NCBI GenBank assembly: GCA_017406565.1
Contig: JAFQYG010000002.1
Coordinates: 124,001-188,000 of the forward strand
From: Candidatus Saccharimonadota bacterium
GTDB lineage: Bacteria > Patescibacteriota > Saccharimonadia > Saccharimonadales > Saccharimonadaceae
Reading direction: 5' to 3'
DNA length: 64,000 nt
Shown here piece by piece: positions 18,836 to 27,739 of this stretch. Each line of letters opens with the position of its first letter. Positions within the stretch are counted from its first letter, which is position 1. The position numbers and the translations under genes were made by a program. The notes beneath the pieces were generated by a model, which had not been told where the DNA came from, did no database searches, and saw only the letters and a program-made list of their open reading frames with translations.

Positions 18836-20032
18836 ATGGATAAAAATGTGGAGTGGAAAGAAAAACAAACTAGTCTTAGCAATGCAATAATTATTTCGAT
18901 TGTGATGTTGGTCGTTGGTTTAGTATTTGGACTAAACTGGAAAAATTGGTTTGGCGATTTTGCTCCATATTTAGGTTTTGAAAAAGACCATAGTTCGGAA
19001 GTTGATTGGTCCGGATTAAATGAAGTATATAACAAGTTAGCGAATCATTATGATGGTGAGATAGTTGAGTCAAAAATAATTGAAGGTGCAAAAAAAGGCT
19101 TAACTGAGGCTTTGGGTGATGTTTATACTGTATATATGGATGCAGAAGAAGCTCAAGAATTTGACGATGATTTGCACGGCAATGTAGGTGCTGGTATTGG
19201 CGTAGAGATGGGTCTTCGCGATGGATATGTAAGAGTTCTTCGTACTTTGCCGGACAATCCAGCACGAAAAGCAGGCATATTAGCTGGTGATATTTTGTAC
19301 AAAGTTGACGGAGAGGAAGTTTACAGTTTATCGACCGAAGAAATTTCAAAGAAAGTAAGAGGCGAAGAGGGTTCTGAAGTAGAAGTCACAATCATCCGTG
19401 ATGGTGAAGAAAAATCTTTCAAAATGAAACGCGAAATAATTAATAACGTGTCAGCGTACGTTGATTATGATGGTTCTACTGCCGTGGTAACTGTGACTAG
19501 GTTTGATGAGGACACTGGCCTTACCGTGCAAAAATTCGCAAAGGAGTTTGAGAAGAAAGGCGTGAAGAAAGTAATATTGGATTTGAGGAATAATGGTGGT
19601 GGCTATGTTAATTCAGCGAAAGATTTACTCAGTCTTTGGGTGGATGGTGATACGATTTTAGTGCAAAAGTCGAAGAATTCTGAAGATAAAACGACTGAAG
19701 CTGATACTAATAAAGCGATACTTGCTAATATGAAAACTATAGTTTTGGTAAATGGTTCGACTGCCTCGGCCTCAGAGATTGTGGCTGGTGCTTTGCAAGA
19801 TTATGAAAAAGCTACGGTAGTCGGTGAGACAACATATGGTAAGGGTGTGGTTCAAAGCTTATTTGATTTTTCGGATGGTTCAAAACTTAAAGTAACAACA
19901 GCATCGTGGTATACACCAAAGGAACGTTCAATTAATAAGACTGGAATTGAACCGGATGTAAAAGTTGAGCGTTCATTTGAAGATATTAATGCAATGCGCG
20001 ATCCGCAGATGGATAAGGCAAAGAAACTATGA
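18836..20032 (+). CDS. ctpA: C-terminal processing protease (S41, CtpA-like)
   Basis: 398 residues. Membrane-anchored serine protease acting outside the membrane. N-terminal membrane helix (about 17-37), PDZ domain (about 105-190, GAGIGVEMGL), then the S41 core with catalytic Ser in NGSTASASE (near residue 305) and Lys in TTYGKGVVQ (near 331). TATAAT lies 6 nt before the ATG. Its place after the CHAP hydrolase suggests a role in cell-wall turnover, for example trimming hydrolases; that is inference. Confidence 0.93.
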   Translation: MDKNVEWKEKQTSLSNAIIISIVMLVVGLVFGLNWKNWFGDFAPYLGFEKDHSSEVDWSGLNEVYNKLANHYDGEIVESKIIEGAKKGLTEALGDVYTVYMDAEEAQEFDDDLHGNVGAGIGVEMGLRDGYVRVLRTLPDNPARKAGILAGDILYKVDGEEVYSLSTEEISKKVRGEEGSEVEVTIIRDGEEKSFKMKREIINNVSAYVDYDGSTAVVTVTRFDEDTGLTVQKFAKEFEKKGVKKVILDLRNNGGGYVNSAKDLLSLWVDGDTILVQKSKNSEDKTTEADTNKAILANMKTIVLVNGSTASASEIVAGALQDYEKATVVGETTYGKGVVQSLFDFSDGSKLKVTTASWYTPKERSINKTGIEPDVKVERSFEDINAMRDPQMDKAKKL

Positions 20033-20093
20033 TTATAATAATTAAAAGAGGTAAATCGGAGAAAACATACGCGCTTTCTTCGGGAGGTTTTTG

Positions 20094-21323
20094 ATGAAAA
20101 TTGCGATAGCGACGGCTGTGTATTATCCACAAATAAATGGCGTAGCGGTGTTTTCGCACAATTTAGCTGTGGGTCTTGCTGGTCGCGGTCATGAAGTAAT
20201 GGTGATCTGCCCGTCACAAACTGGTAAATCATACGAAAAGATTGTTGATGGAGTGAGGACTGTGTATCTAAAATCGGTAGATATGAAGGTCTACCCAGAC
20301 CAAATACATTCGGTGCCGGAAAAAAGAAGGTTTTTAGGATTAAAATTACCACATCTTTGGTATAAAAATGGTTTTAAAGTTTCTGTTTTTCCTAATCAAG
20401 AAATTAAAGCTGCGCTATCTTCGTTTGAACCTGATGTGGTACATGTACAGGTGTCTGATCCAATTGGTTTATCGGTGGTATCTTATGCAAAGAAGAATAA
20501 TATTCCGGTAGTGACAACCGAACATAATCAACCGGAAGTGTTAACTGATCCTTTACATATGCCAAGAATCATGAAGCGCCCAACTAATTACTTATTATCT
20601 GCTTATTTTAGAAATAGACAGAGTAAAAGTGATTTTGTGACGATGCCGACAGAACAGGCTATCCGAGGTCTCTTGAAGGGGAACAAGGATTTAGGTGTTC
20701 CGATTGCGGCAGTTTCAAATGGTGTCGATCTTTCACGTTTTAAACCAGGTAAAACATCAGATGTGATTTATAAGAAATATAGTATTCCTACTGATAAATT
20801 GACGGTGCTTTATGTAGGTAGGGTCGATCCAGAAAAGAAGGTTGGGACTGTGATTGAGGCATTTTTGAAAGCCGAAGTGGATAATTCTCAAATGGTGATA
20901 GTAGGTGATGGTGTAGATAAGGCTAAGCTCGAAAACAAATTTGGTAAATTAGATGATATTCATTTTTTGGGTAGAGTGGCTGGGGATGATTTGTACGAAC
21001 TGTATAAGATTGGTGATGTTTTTGCGACGGCGTCAGAAATTGAGACGCAGGGGATTGTATTAATAGAGGCAGCAGCATGTGGACTACCTGTAATTGCAGT
21101 CGATAAAGGGGCGGTTTCAGAAGTATGTCTAGATGAAGAGAATGGATATTTGTGTGAACCGGGTTCGGTGCCTGAAATTGCAGCAGCGATCAAAAAGATT
21201 TTGTCTGATGAAAAGTTGAGAGAAAGATTTGCGAAAAAATCACTAGAGATTGCGAAAGGGCATGATTTTGAAACTACACTAGATAAGTTTATCAATATAT
21301 ACAATAAGGTTGTTGAACGTTAG
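20094..21323 (+). CDS. GT4-family glycosyltransferase
   Basis: 409 residues. GT-B fold retaining glycosyltransferase. N-terminal acceptor half with YYPQINGVAVFSHNLA, then the sugar-nucleotide half with the GRVDPEKK loop and the E-x7-E region ETQGIVLIEAAACGLPV. The ATG at 20094 follows CGGGAGG. Relatives glycosylate diacylglycerol or phosphatidylinositol (PimB and DGlcDAG-synthase types), so a membrane glycolipid product is a fair guess; the acceptor is not provable here. Confidence 0.87.
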   Translation: MKIAIATAVYYPQINGVAVFSHNLAVGLAGRGHEVMVICPSQTGKSYEKIVDGVRTVYLKSVDMKVYPDQIHSVPEKRRFLGLKLPHLWYKNGFKVSVFPNQEIKAALSSFEPDVVHVQVSDPIGLSVVSYAKKNNIPVVTTEHNQPEVLTDPLHMPRIMKRPTNYLLSAYFRNRQSKSDFVTMPTEQAIRGLLKGNKDLGVPIAAVSNGVDLSRFKPGKTSDVIYKKYSIPTDKLTVLYVGRVDPEKKVGTVIEAFLKAEVDNSQMVIVGDGVDKAKLENKFGKLDDIHFLGRVAGDDLYELYKIGDVFATASEIETQGIVLIEAAACGLPVIAVDKGAVSEVCLDEENGYLCEPGSVPEIAAAIKKILSDEKLRERFAKKSLEIAKGHDFETTLDKFINIYNKVVER

Positions 21324-21359
21324 TTTTAAGATAGGGGGTTTTATGGTATAATATTTTTC

Positions 21360-23735
21360 ATGGAAAGATATGAACCGTTAAAAATAGAGCAAAAATGGCA
21401 AAAAAAATGGGAAGAGGAAGAAGCTTTTAAGGCTACTGAGGTTGAAGGTCAACCAAAGGTAATGTTGGCTGAGATGTTTCCATACCCATCGGGTGCAGGG
21501 CTTCATGTAGGCCACGTGCGGAATTTTACAATCGTAGATGTTCTAACACGGTTCTTTAGGCAACAGGGGCTGAATGTGATGCGGCCATTTGGCTATGATA
21601 CTTTTGGACTTCCAGCAGAAAATTATGCAATCAAAACTGGTACGGCACCACAAGAGGTAACAGCGGTGAACATTGCTAATTTCCGTAAACAAGCTAAAAA
21701 ACTTGGGTATGCGATAGACTGGTCGCGCGAAATAAATACTTCTGACCCGGAGTATTACCGTTGGACACAATGGTGTTTCTTGCAACTATTTAAGAAAGGT
21801 TTGGCTTATCAGAAGGAATCATATCAGTGGTGGTGTCCAGAAGATCAAACGGTGCTTGCGAATGAGCAGGTTGAAAATGGTAAATGTTGGCGTTGTGGAC
21901 ACGAAGTCGAAAAGAAAAAGATGAAACAATGGTTCTTCAAAATTACAGAGTATGCAGACGAATTATTAGAAGAAATTGATAATTTGGAATGGCCTGAAAA
22001 AATTAAGACAATGCAAAAGAATTGGATCGGAAGAAGTGTAGGTGCTGAGATTGATTTTGAAGTTGAGGGTGGTGCGCCGAAAATTAGAGTGTTTACTACA
22101 CGACCAGATACGATTCTTGGGGCAACATTCTTAGTGTTGGCACCTGAATACGCAGGGCTCGAATATATTGTTTCGGATGATTGCAAGGATGCTGTAGCGA
22201 AGTATAAGTCGGATGCATTGAAGAAATCTGAAATTGAAAGACAAGAGAATAAAGAGAAGACTGGTGTGTTTACTGGGGCTTATGCTATCAATCCGGCAAC
22301 GAAAGAGAAAATCCCAATTTATATTGCAGATTATGTATTATCTGGTTATGGTACTGGCGCGATTATGGCGGTGCCGGCATATGATGAAAGAGATAGGGAA
22401 TTTGCTGAGAAATTTGATTTACCAATCGTAGAAGCAGAATTAATTGATTTTGATGCATATGGTACACCTAAAGTGACTTATCGAATGCGTGATTGGTTGA
22501 TTTCGCGTCAACGCTATTGGGGTTGTCCGATCCCAATTGCATATGATAAAGATGGTAATCCGCATGCGATTCCTGAGGATCAATTGCCAGTGGTGTTGCC
22601 AGAGGTGAAGGATTATAAACCTGATAAGTCTGGACGCTCGGCTTTGGCTAAGGCTAAAGATTGGTTGACTGTAGAAATACCTGTAAAAGATCCAAAGACT
22701 GGTAAGACTCGCATGGAAAAAATGACCAGAGAAACTGATACATTGGACGGCTATGCTTGCTCATCGTGGTATTTGTGGCGATATTCTTCACCACATGATG
22801 ATAAGGCTGCTTGGAATGAGAAGGCGATTTCATACTGGGAACCATTGGATTATTATTGTGGCGGTGATCACGCGGTAGCGCATCTTCTATATATCAGATT
22901 TTGGTGCAAATTCTTTGCGGATGAAGGACATTTGCCTTTTAGAGAGCCAATTAAGAGATTGCTTTATAATGGTTATATTAATGCGCCAGATGGAAAGAAG
23001 ATGAGTAAATCTAAAGGTAATGTGATTGACCCTTTGGATGTGATTGATGATGGTTATGGAGCAGATACTCTTCGTACATATGAAATGTTTATTGGGCCTT
23101 ATGATATGGATGCAGCTTGGGATACGCGAAGTGTAGGGGGTGTATATCGTTTCCTTAATCGGTGTTATAATTTGTGTTTTGATGAAGAAGGTAGTTTTTC
23201 TCCACTCGAGAGTGTACGCGACGACAGGAGCGAAATAGCGAGCGAGCCCCGTGACGATGGGCGCGAGCGAAGCGGCTCGAGAGTGGAGAAAAATACCATA
23301 ATACGGCATAAAACAATTAAGAAAGTTACGGAAGATATCCATCGCTATAATTTCAATACAGCGGTAGCGGCGTTGATGGAATATGTGAATGAGCTATATA
23401 AAAACGGTGCTAGTAAAGAAGATTTGACGGTGTTAGCTAAGCTATTGAAACCGTTTGCTCCACATTTAGCTTCAGAAATGTTGGAAAAATTAGATAGTGA
23501 TGATGAATGGCCGAAGTGGGAAGAGAAGTATTTAGTTGCTGATAAGGTAGAATTGGTGGTGCAGGTAAATGGAAAGCTTAGGGCTAAGTTTGCGGTGCCA
23601 GTGGAAGACTTGGAAGACGAGAAGAAAATTACTGAGATGGTTCTAGACGATGAGAGAATAAAAAAGTATACTGAGAATGGTATTAAAAAGACAATTTTCG
23701 TTAAAAAGAATAAACTAATTAATATGGTAGTATAG
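21360..23735 (+). CDS. leuS: Leucyl-tRNA synthetase
   Basis: 791 residues. Class I synthetase for tRNA-Leu. HIGH variant HVGH near residue 49, zinc motif CWRCGH near 180, editing domain (about 220-370, with TRPDTILGATF), KMSKS near 545 (KKMSKSKGN) and a C-terminal domain ending in NGKLRAKFAVP. A GC-rich stretch of about 33 codons (23195-23293) between RFLNRCYNLCFDEEG and the helix TIKKVTEDIHRYNFNTA is extra compared with E. coli and Bacillus enzymes and is palindromic DNA. TATAAT lies 7 nt before the ATG. Confidence 0.95.
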   Translation: MERYEPLKIEQKWQKKWEEEEAFKATEVEGQPKVMLAEMFPYPSGAGLHVGHVRNFTIVDVLTRFFRQQGLNVMRPFGYDTFGLPAENYAIKTGTAPQEVTAVNIANFRKQAKKLGYAIDWSREINTSDPEYYRWTQWCFLQLFKKGLAYQKESYQWWCPEDQTVLANEQVENGKCWRCGHEVEKKKMKQWFFKITEYADELLEEIDNLEWPEKIKTMQKNWIGRSVGAEIDFEVEGGAPKIRVFTTRPDTILGATFLVLAPEYAGLEYIVSDDCKDAVAKYKSDALKKSEIERQENKEKTGVFTGAYAINPATKEKIPIYIADYVLSGYGTGAIMAVPAYDERDREFAEKFDLPIVEAELIDFDAYGTPKVTYRMRDWLISRQRYWGCPIPIAYDKDGNPHAIPEDQLPVVLPEVKDYKPDKSGRSALAKAKDWLTVEIPVKDPKTGKTRMEKMTRETDTLDGYACSSWYLWRYSSPHDDKAAWNEKAISYWEPLDYYCGGDHAVAHLLYIRFWCKFFADEGHLPFREPIKRLLYNGYINAPDGKKMSKSKGNVIDPLDVIDDGYGADTLRTYEMFIGPYDMDAAWDTRSVGGVYRFLNRCYNLCFDEEGSFSPLESVRDDRSEIASEPRDDGRERSGSRVEKNTIIRHKTIKKVTEDIHRYNFNTAVAALMEYVNELYKNGASKEDLTVLAKLLKPFAPHLASEMLEKLDSDDEWPKWEEKYLVADKVELVVQVNGKLRAKFAVPVEDLEDEKKITEMVLDDERIKKYTENGIKKTIFVKKNKLINMVV
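23195..23293 (+). repeat. Palindromic GC-rich in-frame insertion inside leuS
   Basis: A 13-bp perfect inverted repeat (23195-23207 with 23281-23293) bounds about 73 nt rich in gcgag/cgagc motifs; the sequence CTCGAGAGTG also occurs as a direct repeat at 23205-23214 and 23276-23285. Translation is unbroken and yields an Arg/Glu/Ser-rich peptide placed at a loop of the anticodon-binding domain. Composition contrasts sharply with the AT-rich gene. Confidence 0.65.
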
Positions 23736-23744
23736 GAGGAAAAA

Positions 23745-23960
23745 ATGGTAGAAATATATACGACGCCAACTTGTGGCTATTGTCATGCTTTGATGGATTG
23801 GTTGGATTCTAAAGGTATCAAATATACAGAAAAGGATGCAACAAAAGCGGAAGAGGAGATTGATATTGTGCCAGTTACGGTGATTGGTAAGGAAAGAATT
23901 GTAGGTTTTGATCGTCCAGCAATTAAAAAAGCTCTTAAAGCTGAAGGACTATGGAATTAG
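23745..23960 (+). CDS. Glutaredoxin-like protein
   Basis: 71 residues, one compact thioredoxin-fold domain. The redox motif is CGYC at residues 10-13 (TPTCGYCHAL), with the conserved cis-Pro region VPVTVIG and the GFDRPAI segment. Size and motif fit glutaredoxin 3/NrdH-type proteins that reduce disulfides, for example of ribonucleotide reductase. AGGAGG precedes the ATG. The end overlaps the next gene by 10 nt, so the two are coupled. Confidence 0.88.
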   Translation: MVEIYTTPTCGYCHALMDWLDSKGIKYTEKDATKAEEEIDIVPVTVIGKERIVGFDRPAIKKALKAEGLWN

Positions 23961-24457
23961 TACTGGTACTTGATAATATTCGGTCGACTTATAACGTAGG
24001 GGCAATTCTGAGGACAGCAGAGGGGTTTGGCGTGTCTAAAGTGATTTTGTCGGGTTATACGCCAAGGGTCCATGATAAAACGCTTTTGCCACATCTACGC
24101 GATAAATTAGATCATGAAATTCATAAAACTGCTTTGGGTGCGGAAGATATGCTAGAAATTTATTCATGTGGTGATATATTTCAGGAGTTAAGTAATCATA
24201 AAAAAGATGGTTGGCAGATTATTGGTTTAGAGAATAATATTGACGTTGGAGTGATATATAAGTTGAACGATAATGAGATGAAATCTAAATTAGACGATAA
24301 AGTTGTTTTGGTGTTAGGGGAAGAGGTTAATGGAATTAGCACTGCGTTATATGAGCTAATTGATTTATTTGTTGAAATTCCAATGAAAGGGCAAAAAGAG
24401 TCATTCAATGTTTCGGTGGCGGCTGGAATTGCAATGTATGGATTGATTAATAAATAG
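23951..24457 (+). CDS. SpoU/TrmH-family RNA 2'-O-methyltransferase
   Basis: 168 residues, the catalytic SPOUT domain only. Transfers methyl from S-adenosylmethionine to a ribose 2'-OH in tRNA or rRNA. Motif 1 DNIRSTYNVGAILRTAEGFG, motif 2 VLVLGEEVNGIS, motif 3 IPMKGQKESFNVSVAAGIAMY. The trefoil-knot signature is complete. The RNA target (tRNA or 23S rRNA) cannot be told. Overlaps the glutaredoxin gene by 10 nt. Confidence 0.92.
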   Translation: MELVLVLDNIRSTYNVGAILRTAEGFGVSKVILSGYTPRVHDKTLLPHLRDKLDHEIHKTALGAEDMLEIYSCGDIFQELSNHKKDGWQIIGLENNIDVGVIYKLNDNEMKSKLDDKVVLVLGEEVNGISTALYELIDLFVEIPMKGQKESFNVSVAAGIAMYGLINK

Positions 24458-24571
24458 TTTTGGTTTCGGTAATGTTTTTATACAATGTTTTTGACTACTA
24501 GTCAACTACTTGATTATTGTCAATAATCGTGGTAGAATAAGTAAAATTATCTATTAAATTAAAGGAGTAAA

Positions 24572-24730
24572 ATGCCTGAACCTAAGAAACAGAGTAGCCC
24601 CAGAAAAACTGGGCTTCGTAGGAGTCACTTAAGGCTAGAACTTGCAAAACGGGTGAATAAGCTTTCACCAGTTAAAGCATTCGAGACTAAGAAAAAGACC
24701 CCAAATCTAAAAGTTAAAACTAATAAATAA
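24572..24730 (+). CDS. rpmF: 50S ribosomal protein bL32
   Basis: 52 residues: starts [19 protein letters not shown], matching the bL32 N-terminus, with a basic tail. The zinc-ribbon cysteines of C-plus bL32 are absent. AAAGGAG precedes the ATG at good spacing. Followed after 14 nt by nusB. Confidence 0.8.
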   Translation: MPEPKKQSSPRKTGLRRSHLRLELAKRVNKLSPVKAFETKKKTPNLKVKTNK

Positions 24731-24744
24731 AAGAGAATTTTAAA

Positions 24745-25302
24745 ATGGCAAGCAATCGACATTTAGGTAGAGTAATTGTTTTACAGACTTTATACGAGTA
24801 TGAAATCAGGACTTTGGCTAATGACCCAGAAGTCGATTTGGACGTTATTATCGCTAAAAACATTGAGCCATATGATAAAGCGCTTGGTGATACGGAGTTT
24901 GTATATAATCTTGTGCGTAATGTGGCAAAGAATTTTGAGACGCTAGATAAAGCGCTTCAACCAATGGCCCCTGAATGGCCAATTGCATCGATTGCGGCGA
25001 TTGATCGTAATGTCCTAAGGATGGGCCTATATGAACTTTCGGAGTGTAGAGACACGATTCCTCCGAAGGTTGCCATTAACGAAGCTGTTGAGCTCGCAAA
25101 ATCGTTTGGCTCAGAAAACTCATCGAAATTTGTCAACGGTGTGCTCGGTACAGCTTACAAAAAATTAGGAATTACTGAAAAGAATAATTATGGAACAAAA
25201 CAGAAAACCGCAGGTGCCAAGAAGAGCGGGAAACCCGCTGAGGGAGCCAACGGCAAGAAGAGCGCTAAAGGTTCCGGAAGCACTGCCGACGGAAAGAGTT
25301 AA
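24745..25302 (+). CDS. nusB: Transcription antitermination factor NusB
   Basis: 185 residues. All-helical RNA-binding protein of the rRNA antitermination complex. Core residues 1-145 match NusB ([12 protein letters not shown] at the start, [15 protein letters not shown] and [30 protein letters not shown] at the end). The last 40 residues are a Lys/Gly/Ala-rich tail outside the family, encoded by DNA that also encodes the N-terminus of the next gene in another frame. Confidence 0.92.
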   Translation: MASNRHLGRVIVLQTLYEYEIRTLANDPEVDLDVIIAKNIEPYDKALGDTEFVYNLVRNVAKNFETLDKALQPMAPEWPIASIAAIDRNVLRMGLYELSECRDTIPPKVAINEAVELAKSFGSENSSKFVNGVLGTAYKKLGITEKNNYGTKQKTAGAKKSGKPAEGANGKKSAKGSGSTADGKS

Positions 25303-25798
25303 AGAATCGGCTTTTGATAAAATCAAATCTGCTGTTTTTCATCGCAAGGCGGCGATTCAGTCGATTGTACGTGAGCCGACTTCTGGTGGGATAATTTTTC
25401 GATTCACTAGGGACAAGAAAGATATTGAGATACTATTGATTCAGGATTCGAAGGAGCGTTGGACAATACCGAAAGGTCATATTGAGCCGGGTGAGACTGC
25501 TAAAATGACGGCTAGGCGTGAGATTGAAGAGGAAACTGGGCTTAAGAATGTTTCGATTTTGACATGGCTTGGTAAGATTCATTTTAAATATCGTAGGATG
25601 GATAAATTAGTATTGATGACGACACAGATTTATTTGGTGCAGGCTTTAGATAGTCACGAAACGCCAATTCCTGAAAAATGGATGAAAGGAATTAGGTGGT
25701 TTTCGTTTGCTGATGCCCTTGAAGCAATTGAATATGAAGACATCGAGAAATTGATGTTGATTGCGAAGAAAAAGATTCGTGCGGGCGATTATAAATAA
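25190..25798 (+). CDS. Nudix hydrolase
   Basis: 202 residues if the ATG at 25190 is used; it overlaps nusB by 113 nt. The Nudix box is canonical ([18 protein letters not shown], about residues 104-121), within a beta-alpha-beta domain. Such enzymes cleave nucleoside diphosphates linked to another group (NDP-sugars, dinucleoside polyphosphates, capped RNA). The first 45 residues are basic, Arg/Pro-rich and unlike the family, so a non-ATG start nearer the domain (around 25300-25320) is possible. It lies between nusB and rnc in one operon. Confidence 0.85.
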   Translation: MEQNRKPQVPRRAGNPLREPTARRALKVPEALPTERVKESAFDKIKSAVFHRKAAIQSIVREPTSGGIIFRFTRDKKDIEILLIQDSKERWTIPKGHIEPGETAKMTARREIEEETGLKNVSILTWLGKIHFKYRRMDKLVLMTTQIYLVQALDSHETPIPEKWMKGIRWFSFADALEAIEYEDIEKLMLIAKKKIRAGDYK

Positions 25799-25807
25799 AG
25801 GAGGAAA

Positions 25808-26509
25808 ATGGATAAGACACCTTATGTAGAGTTTGCTAAAAACAAACTTGGGTTTGAATTTAATAATATTGATTTACTGGTGACGGCTTTGACACACCGT
25901 AGTTATGTAAATGAGCACAAAAATGCTCACGAACATAATGAAAGACTGGAATTTTTAGGTGATGCAGTACTTGAATTAGTTTCTTCAGATTTTTTGTATC
26001 GAAATTACAACGAACCTGAGGGAATTATGACGGCAGTGAGAGCAGCTTTGGTGCGAACCGAATCAATTGGCGCGGCTGGACATGAGCTAGGGTATGCACC
26101 ATTAGTTAGGATGTCTAAAGGTGAGAAACTGGGTTCTGAAAGAGCACACGATGTGATACTTGCAGATTGTTTTGAGGCAGTAATTGGGGCGATTTATCTT
26201 GATCAGGGGTATGAGACAGCGCGTGAATTTATCGATAAGCATATTTTGGTGAAGATTGATACTGTGCTTGAAGAAGGGACGTGGCGTGATCCGAAATCTT
26301 ATGTACAAGAATTGGCGCAAAAAATTGACGGTATAACGCCGGTCTATAAAACACTGAAAGAAGAAGGGCCTGATCACGATAAGAAATTTACGGTAGGGCT
26401 TTATGTAGGTAATGTCTTAAAGGGTACAGGGGTAGGCCACTCTAAACAAGAAGCGCAAACTGCAGCGGCTAGAGAGGGTGTCAAACAGTACAAAAAAATA
26501 AAAAAATAA
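25808..26509 (+). CDS. rnc: Ribonuclease III
   Basis: 233 residues. Cuts double-stranded RNA in rRNA and mRNA processing. Catalytic domain signature NERLEFLGDAVLELV near residue 42, second acidic pair in DCFEAVIGAIYLDQG, then a C-terminal double-stranded RNA-binding domain (about 160-230, DPKSYVQELAQ to SKQEAQTAAAREGV). AAAGGAGG precedes the ATG. Ends the nusB-Nudix-rnc operon before a strong terminator. Confidence 0.95.
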   Translation: MDKTPYVEFAKNKLGFEFNNIDLLVTALTHRSYVNEHKNAHEHNERLEFLGDAVLELVSSDFLYRNYNEPEGIMTAVRAALVRTESIGAAGHELGYAPLVRMSKGEKLGSERAHDVILADCFEAVIGAIYLDQGYETAREFIDKHILVKIDTVLEEGTWRDPKSYVQELAQKIDGITPVYKTLKEEGPDHDKKFTVGLYVGNVLKGTGVGHSKQEAQTAAAREGVKQYKKIKK

Positions 26510-26516
26510 GCTAGAT

Positions 26517-26550
26517 AAGGAGTTATTCTAAGGTAGAATAACTCCTTTTT
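26517..26550 (+). terminator. Terminator after rnc
   Basis: Hairpin of 14 bp (AAGGAGTTATTCTA with its complement, 3-nt loop) followed by TTTTT. Confidence 0.9.
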
Positions 26551-26551
26551 G

Positions 26552-26580
26552 TTGACTTTTTAGTATTTTTATGGTATAAT
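26552..26580 (+). promoter_or_regulatory. Promoter of the 26624 gene
   Basis: TTGACT at 26552-26557 and TATAAT at 26575-26580 with 17-bp spacing, directly after a terminator. Confidence 0.85.
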
Positions 26581-26623
26581 GAGAGTATAGGTTATAGCTG
26601 TCAGCCAAAAGGGAGGGTAAAAA

Positions 26624-27211
26624 ATGGCAGAGAACATTAGAAGCATAGCATTAATATTGCATGAATTATTCATGGGTCGAGATTCGGCGCTCAGAAATTA
26701 CGCAAGGGTTCGTCACACTCAGTATTGGATGGGGCTTTGGTGTAATAATGGTTGGAGCCTGCAGGATATCGATGCTACCGCAAAGGCTTACTTTTCGCAG
26801 CGCTTCTTGAATGGCGTTTCGATAAAGAATGCAAGTGAGAAAGCTTTGAGGGACGCGTTCACGAGGTTGGATCATGCTGTAGTGGATGGTTGTCATGGTC
26901 GTTGTAATAGAATTGTCAATGAGCTAAATGCAGCGCTTGCTGAACTTGGTCTACAGCAGGTTGATGTGGACAAATTCCTGGATTGGCTCACCTTCAATTA
27001 TTATTACGATAAATACGATGATGGAAGTATTAAATATGATGATGAATACGGTACTCCGATTCGTATTTTTAACGATGACCAAAACCTTAGGGAATTTTGG
27101 GCAGAACTACAGCTGCTCTTAAAGAGCGGTAGGATGGCTAGTATGCAGTATGTAGCATCAATAGTTATCGATAAGAGGAAGAAGACGAAACCTCTGAAGA
27201 AAAACAAGTAG
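26624..27211 (+). CDS. Hypothetical protein, 195 residues
   Basis: Not recognised. Predicted mostly helical and soluble, with aromatic-rich helices (QYWMGLWCNNGWSLQDIDATAKAY), an acidic Tyr/Asp stretch (about 128-150) and a Lys-rich C-terminal end. No signal peptide or membrane helix. It has a strong promoter, a GGGAGG Shine-Dalgarno and its own terminator, so it is a monocistronic, probably well expressed gene between rnc and rpsP. Confidence 0.7.
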   Translation: MAENIRSIALILHELFMGRDSALRNYARVRHTQYWMGLWCNNGWSLQDIDATAKAYFSQRFLNGVSIKNASEKALRDAFTRLDHAVVDGCHGRCNRIVNELNAALAELGLQQVDVDKFLDWLTFNYYYDKYDDGSIKYDDEYGTPIRIFNDDQNLREFWAELQLLLKSGRMASMQYVASIVIDKRKKTKPLKKNK

Positions 27212-27216
27212 AGAAT

Positions 27217-27246
27217 GGGTCGCATTGTGCGGCCCTTTTCTTTTTT
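27217..27246 (+). terminator. Terminator after the 26624 gene
   Basis: Hairpin GGGTCGCA / TGCGGCCC with a 3-nt loop, then TTTTCTTTTTT. Confidence 0.88.
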
Positions 27247-27292
27247 AGAATTTTATGATATAATGGCGAAAGTAAATAATTTAAGGAGAAAT

Positions 27293-27670
27293 ATGCTAGC
27301 GATTCGCATGCAACGTAATGGCCGGTCACATTATCCAACGTACCGGATAGTCGTCCAAGAATCACAGCGTCATCCGCTTTCGGGACGTGTGGTAGCTGAG
27401 GTCGGCAATTACAATCCCGCAACCAAAGCTTTGACTTTGGATAAAGAAGCGGTGGAAAAATATCTAAAAAATGGCGCACAACCTTCTAGCCGTGTAGCTT
27501 TTATCTTGAAAAAGAACGGCGTAAAGTTGCCAAAATGGTACAAGGAGGCGCCAAAGAAAACTAAGGTCGCTAAACACGCTGACAAATTACGCAAAAATCA
27601 GCCAAAGGAAGAGCCAGCTGAAGCAGCTGCTCCAGCTGAGGAAGCACCAAAGGAAGAAGCTCAAGAATAA
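27293..27670 (+). CDS. rpsP: 30S ribosomal protein bS16
   Basis: 125 residues from the ATG at 27293, which has AAGGAG upstream; a longer frame from 27215 crosses the terminator and promoter and is rejected. Core residues 1-80 match bS16 (MLAIRMQRNGRSHYPTYRIV, then VGNYNPATKALTLDKEAVE). The last 40 residues are Lys- then Ala/Glu-rich, a tail longer than usual. TATAAT at 27259-27264. Confidence 0.94.
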   Translation: MLAIRMQRNGRSHYPTYRIVVQESQRHPLSGRVVAEVGNYNPATKALTLDKEAVEKYLKNGAQPSSRVAFILKKNGVKLPKWYKEAPKKTKVAKHADKLRKNQPKEEPAEAAAPAEEAPKEEAQE

Positions 27671-27672
27671 TA

Positions 27673-27698
27673 AAATAGTCCCCGCGGGGACTATTTTT
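27673..27698 (+). terminator. Terminator after rpsP
   Basis: Hairpin AAATAGTCCCC / GGGGACTATTT, then a T-run; another TATAAT follows within 15 nt for the next gene. Confidence 0.88.
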
Positions 27699-27739
27699 GT
27701 GCTATAATTTTAGTATAACAATAATAAATGGAGAAAAAT

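Noticed and set aside
27215-27292. N-terminal extension of bS16
   Set aside because: It would translate through a terminator and the rpsP promoter; the ATG at 27293 has a strong Shine-Dalgarno.
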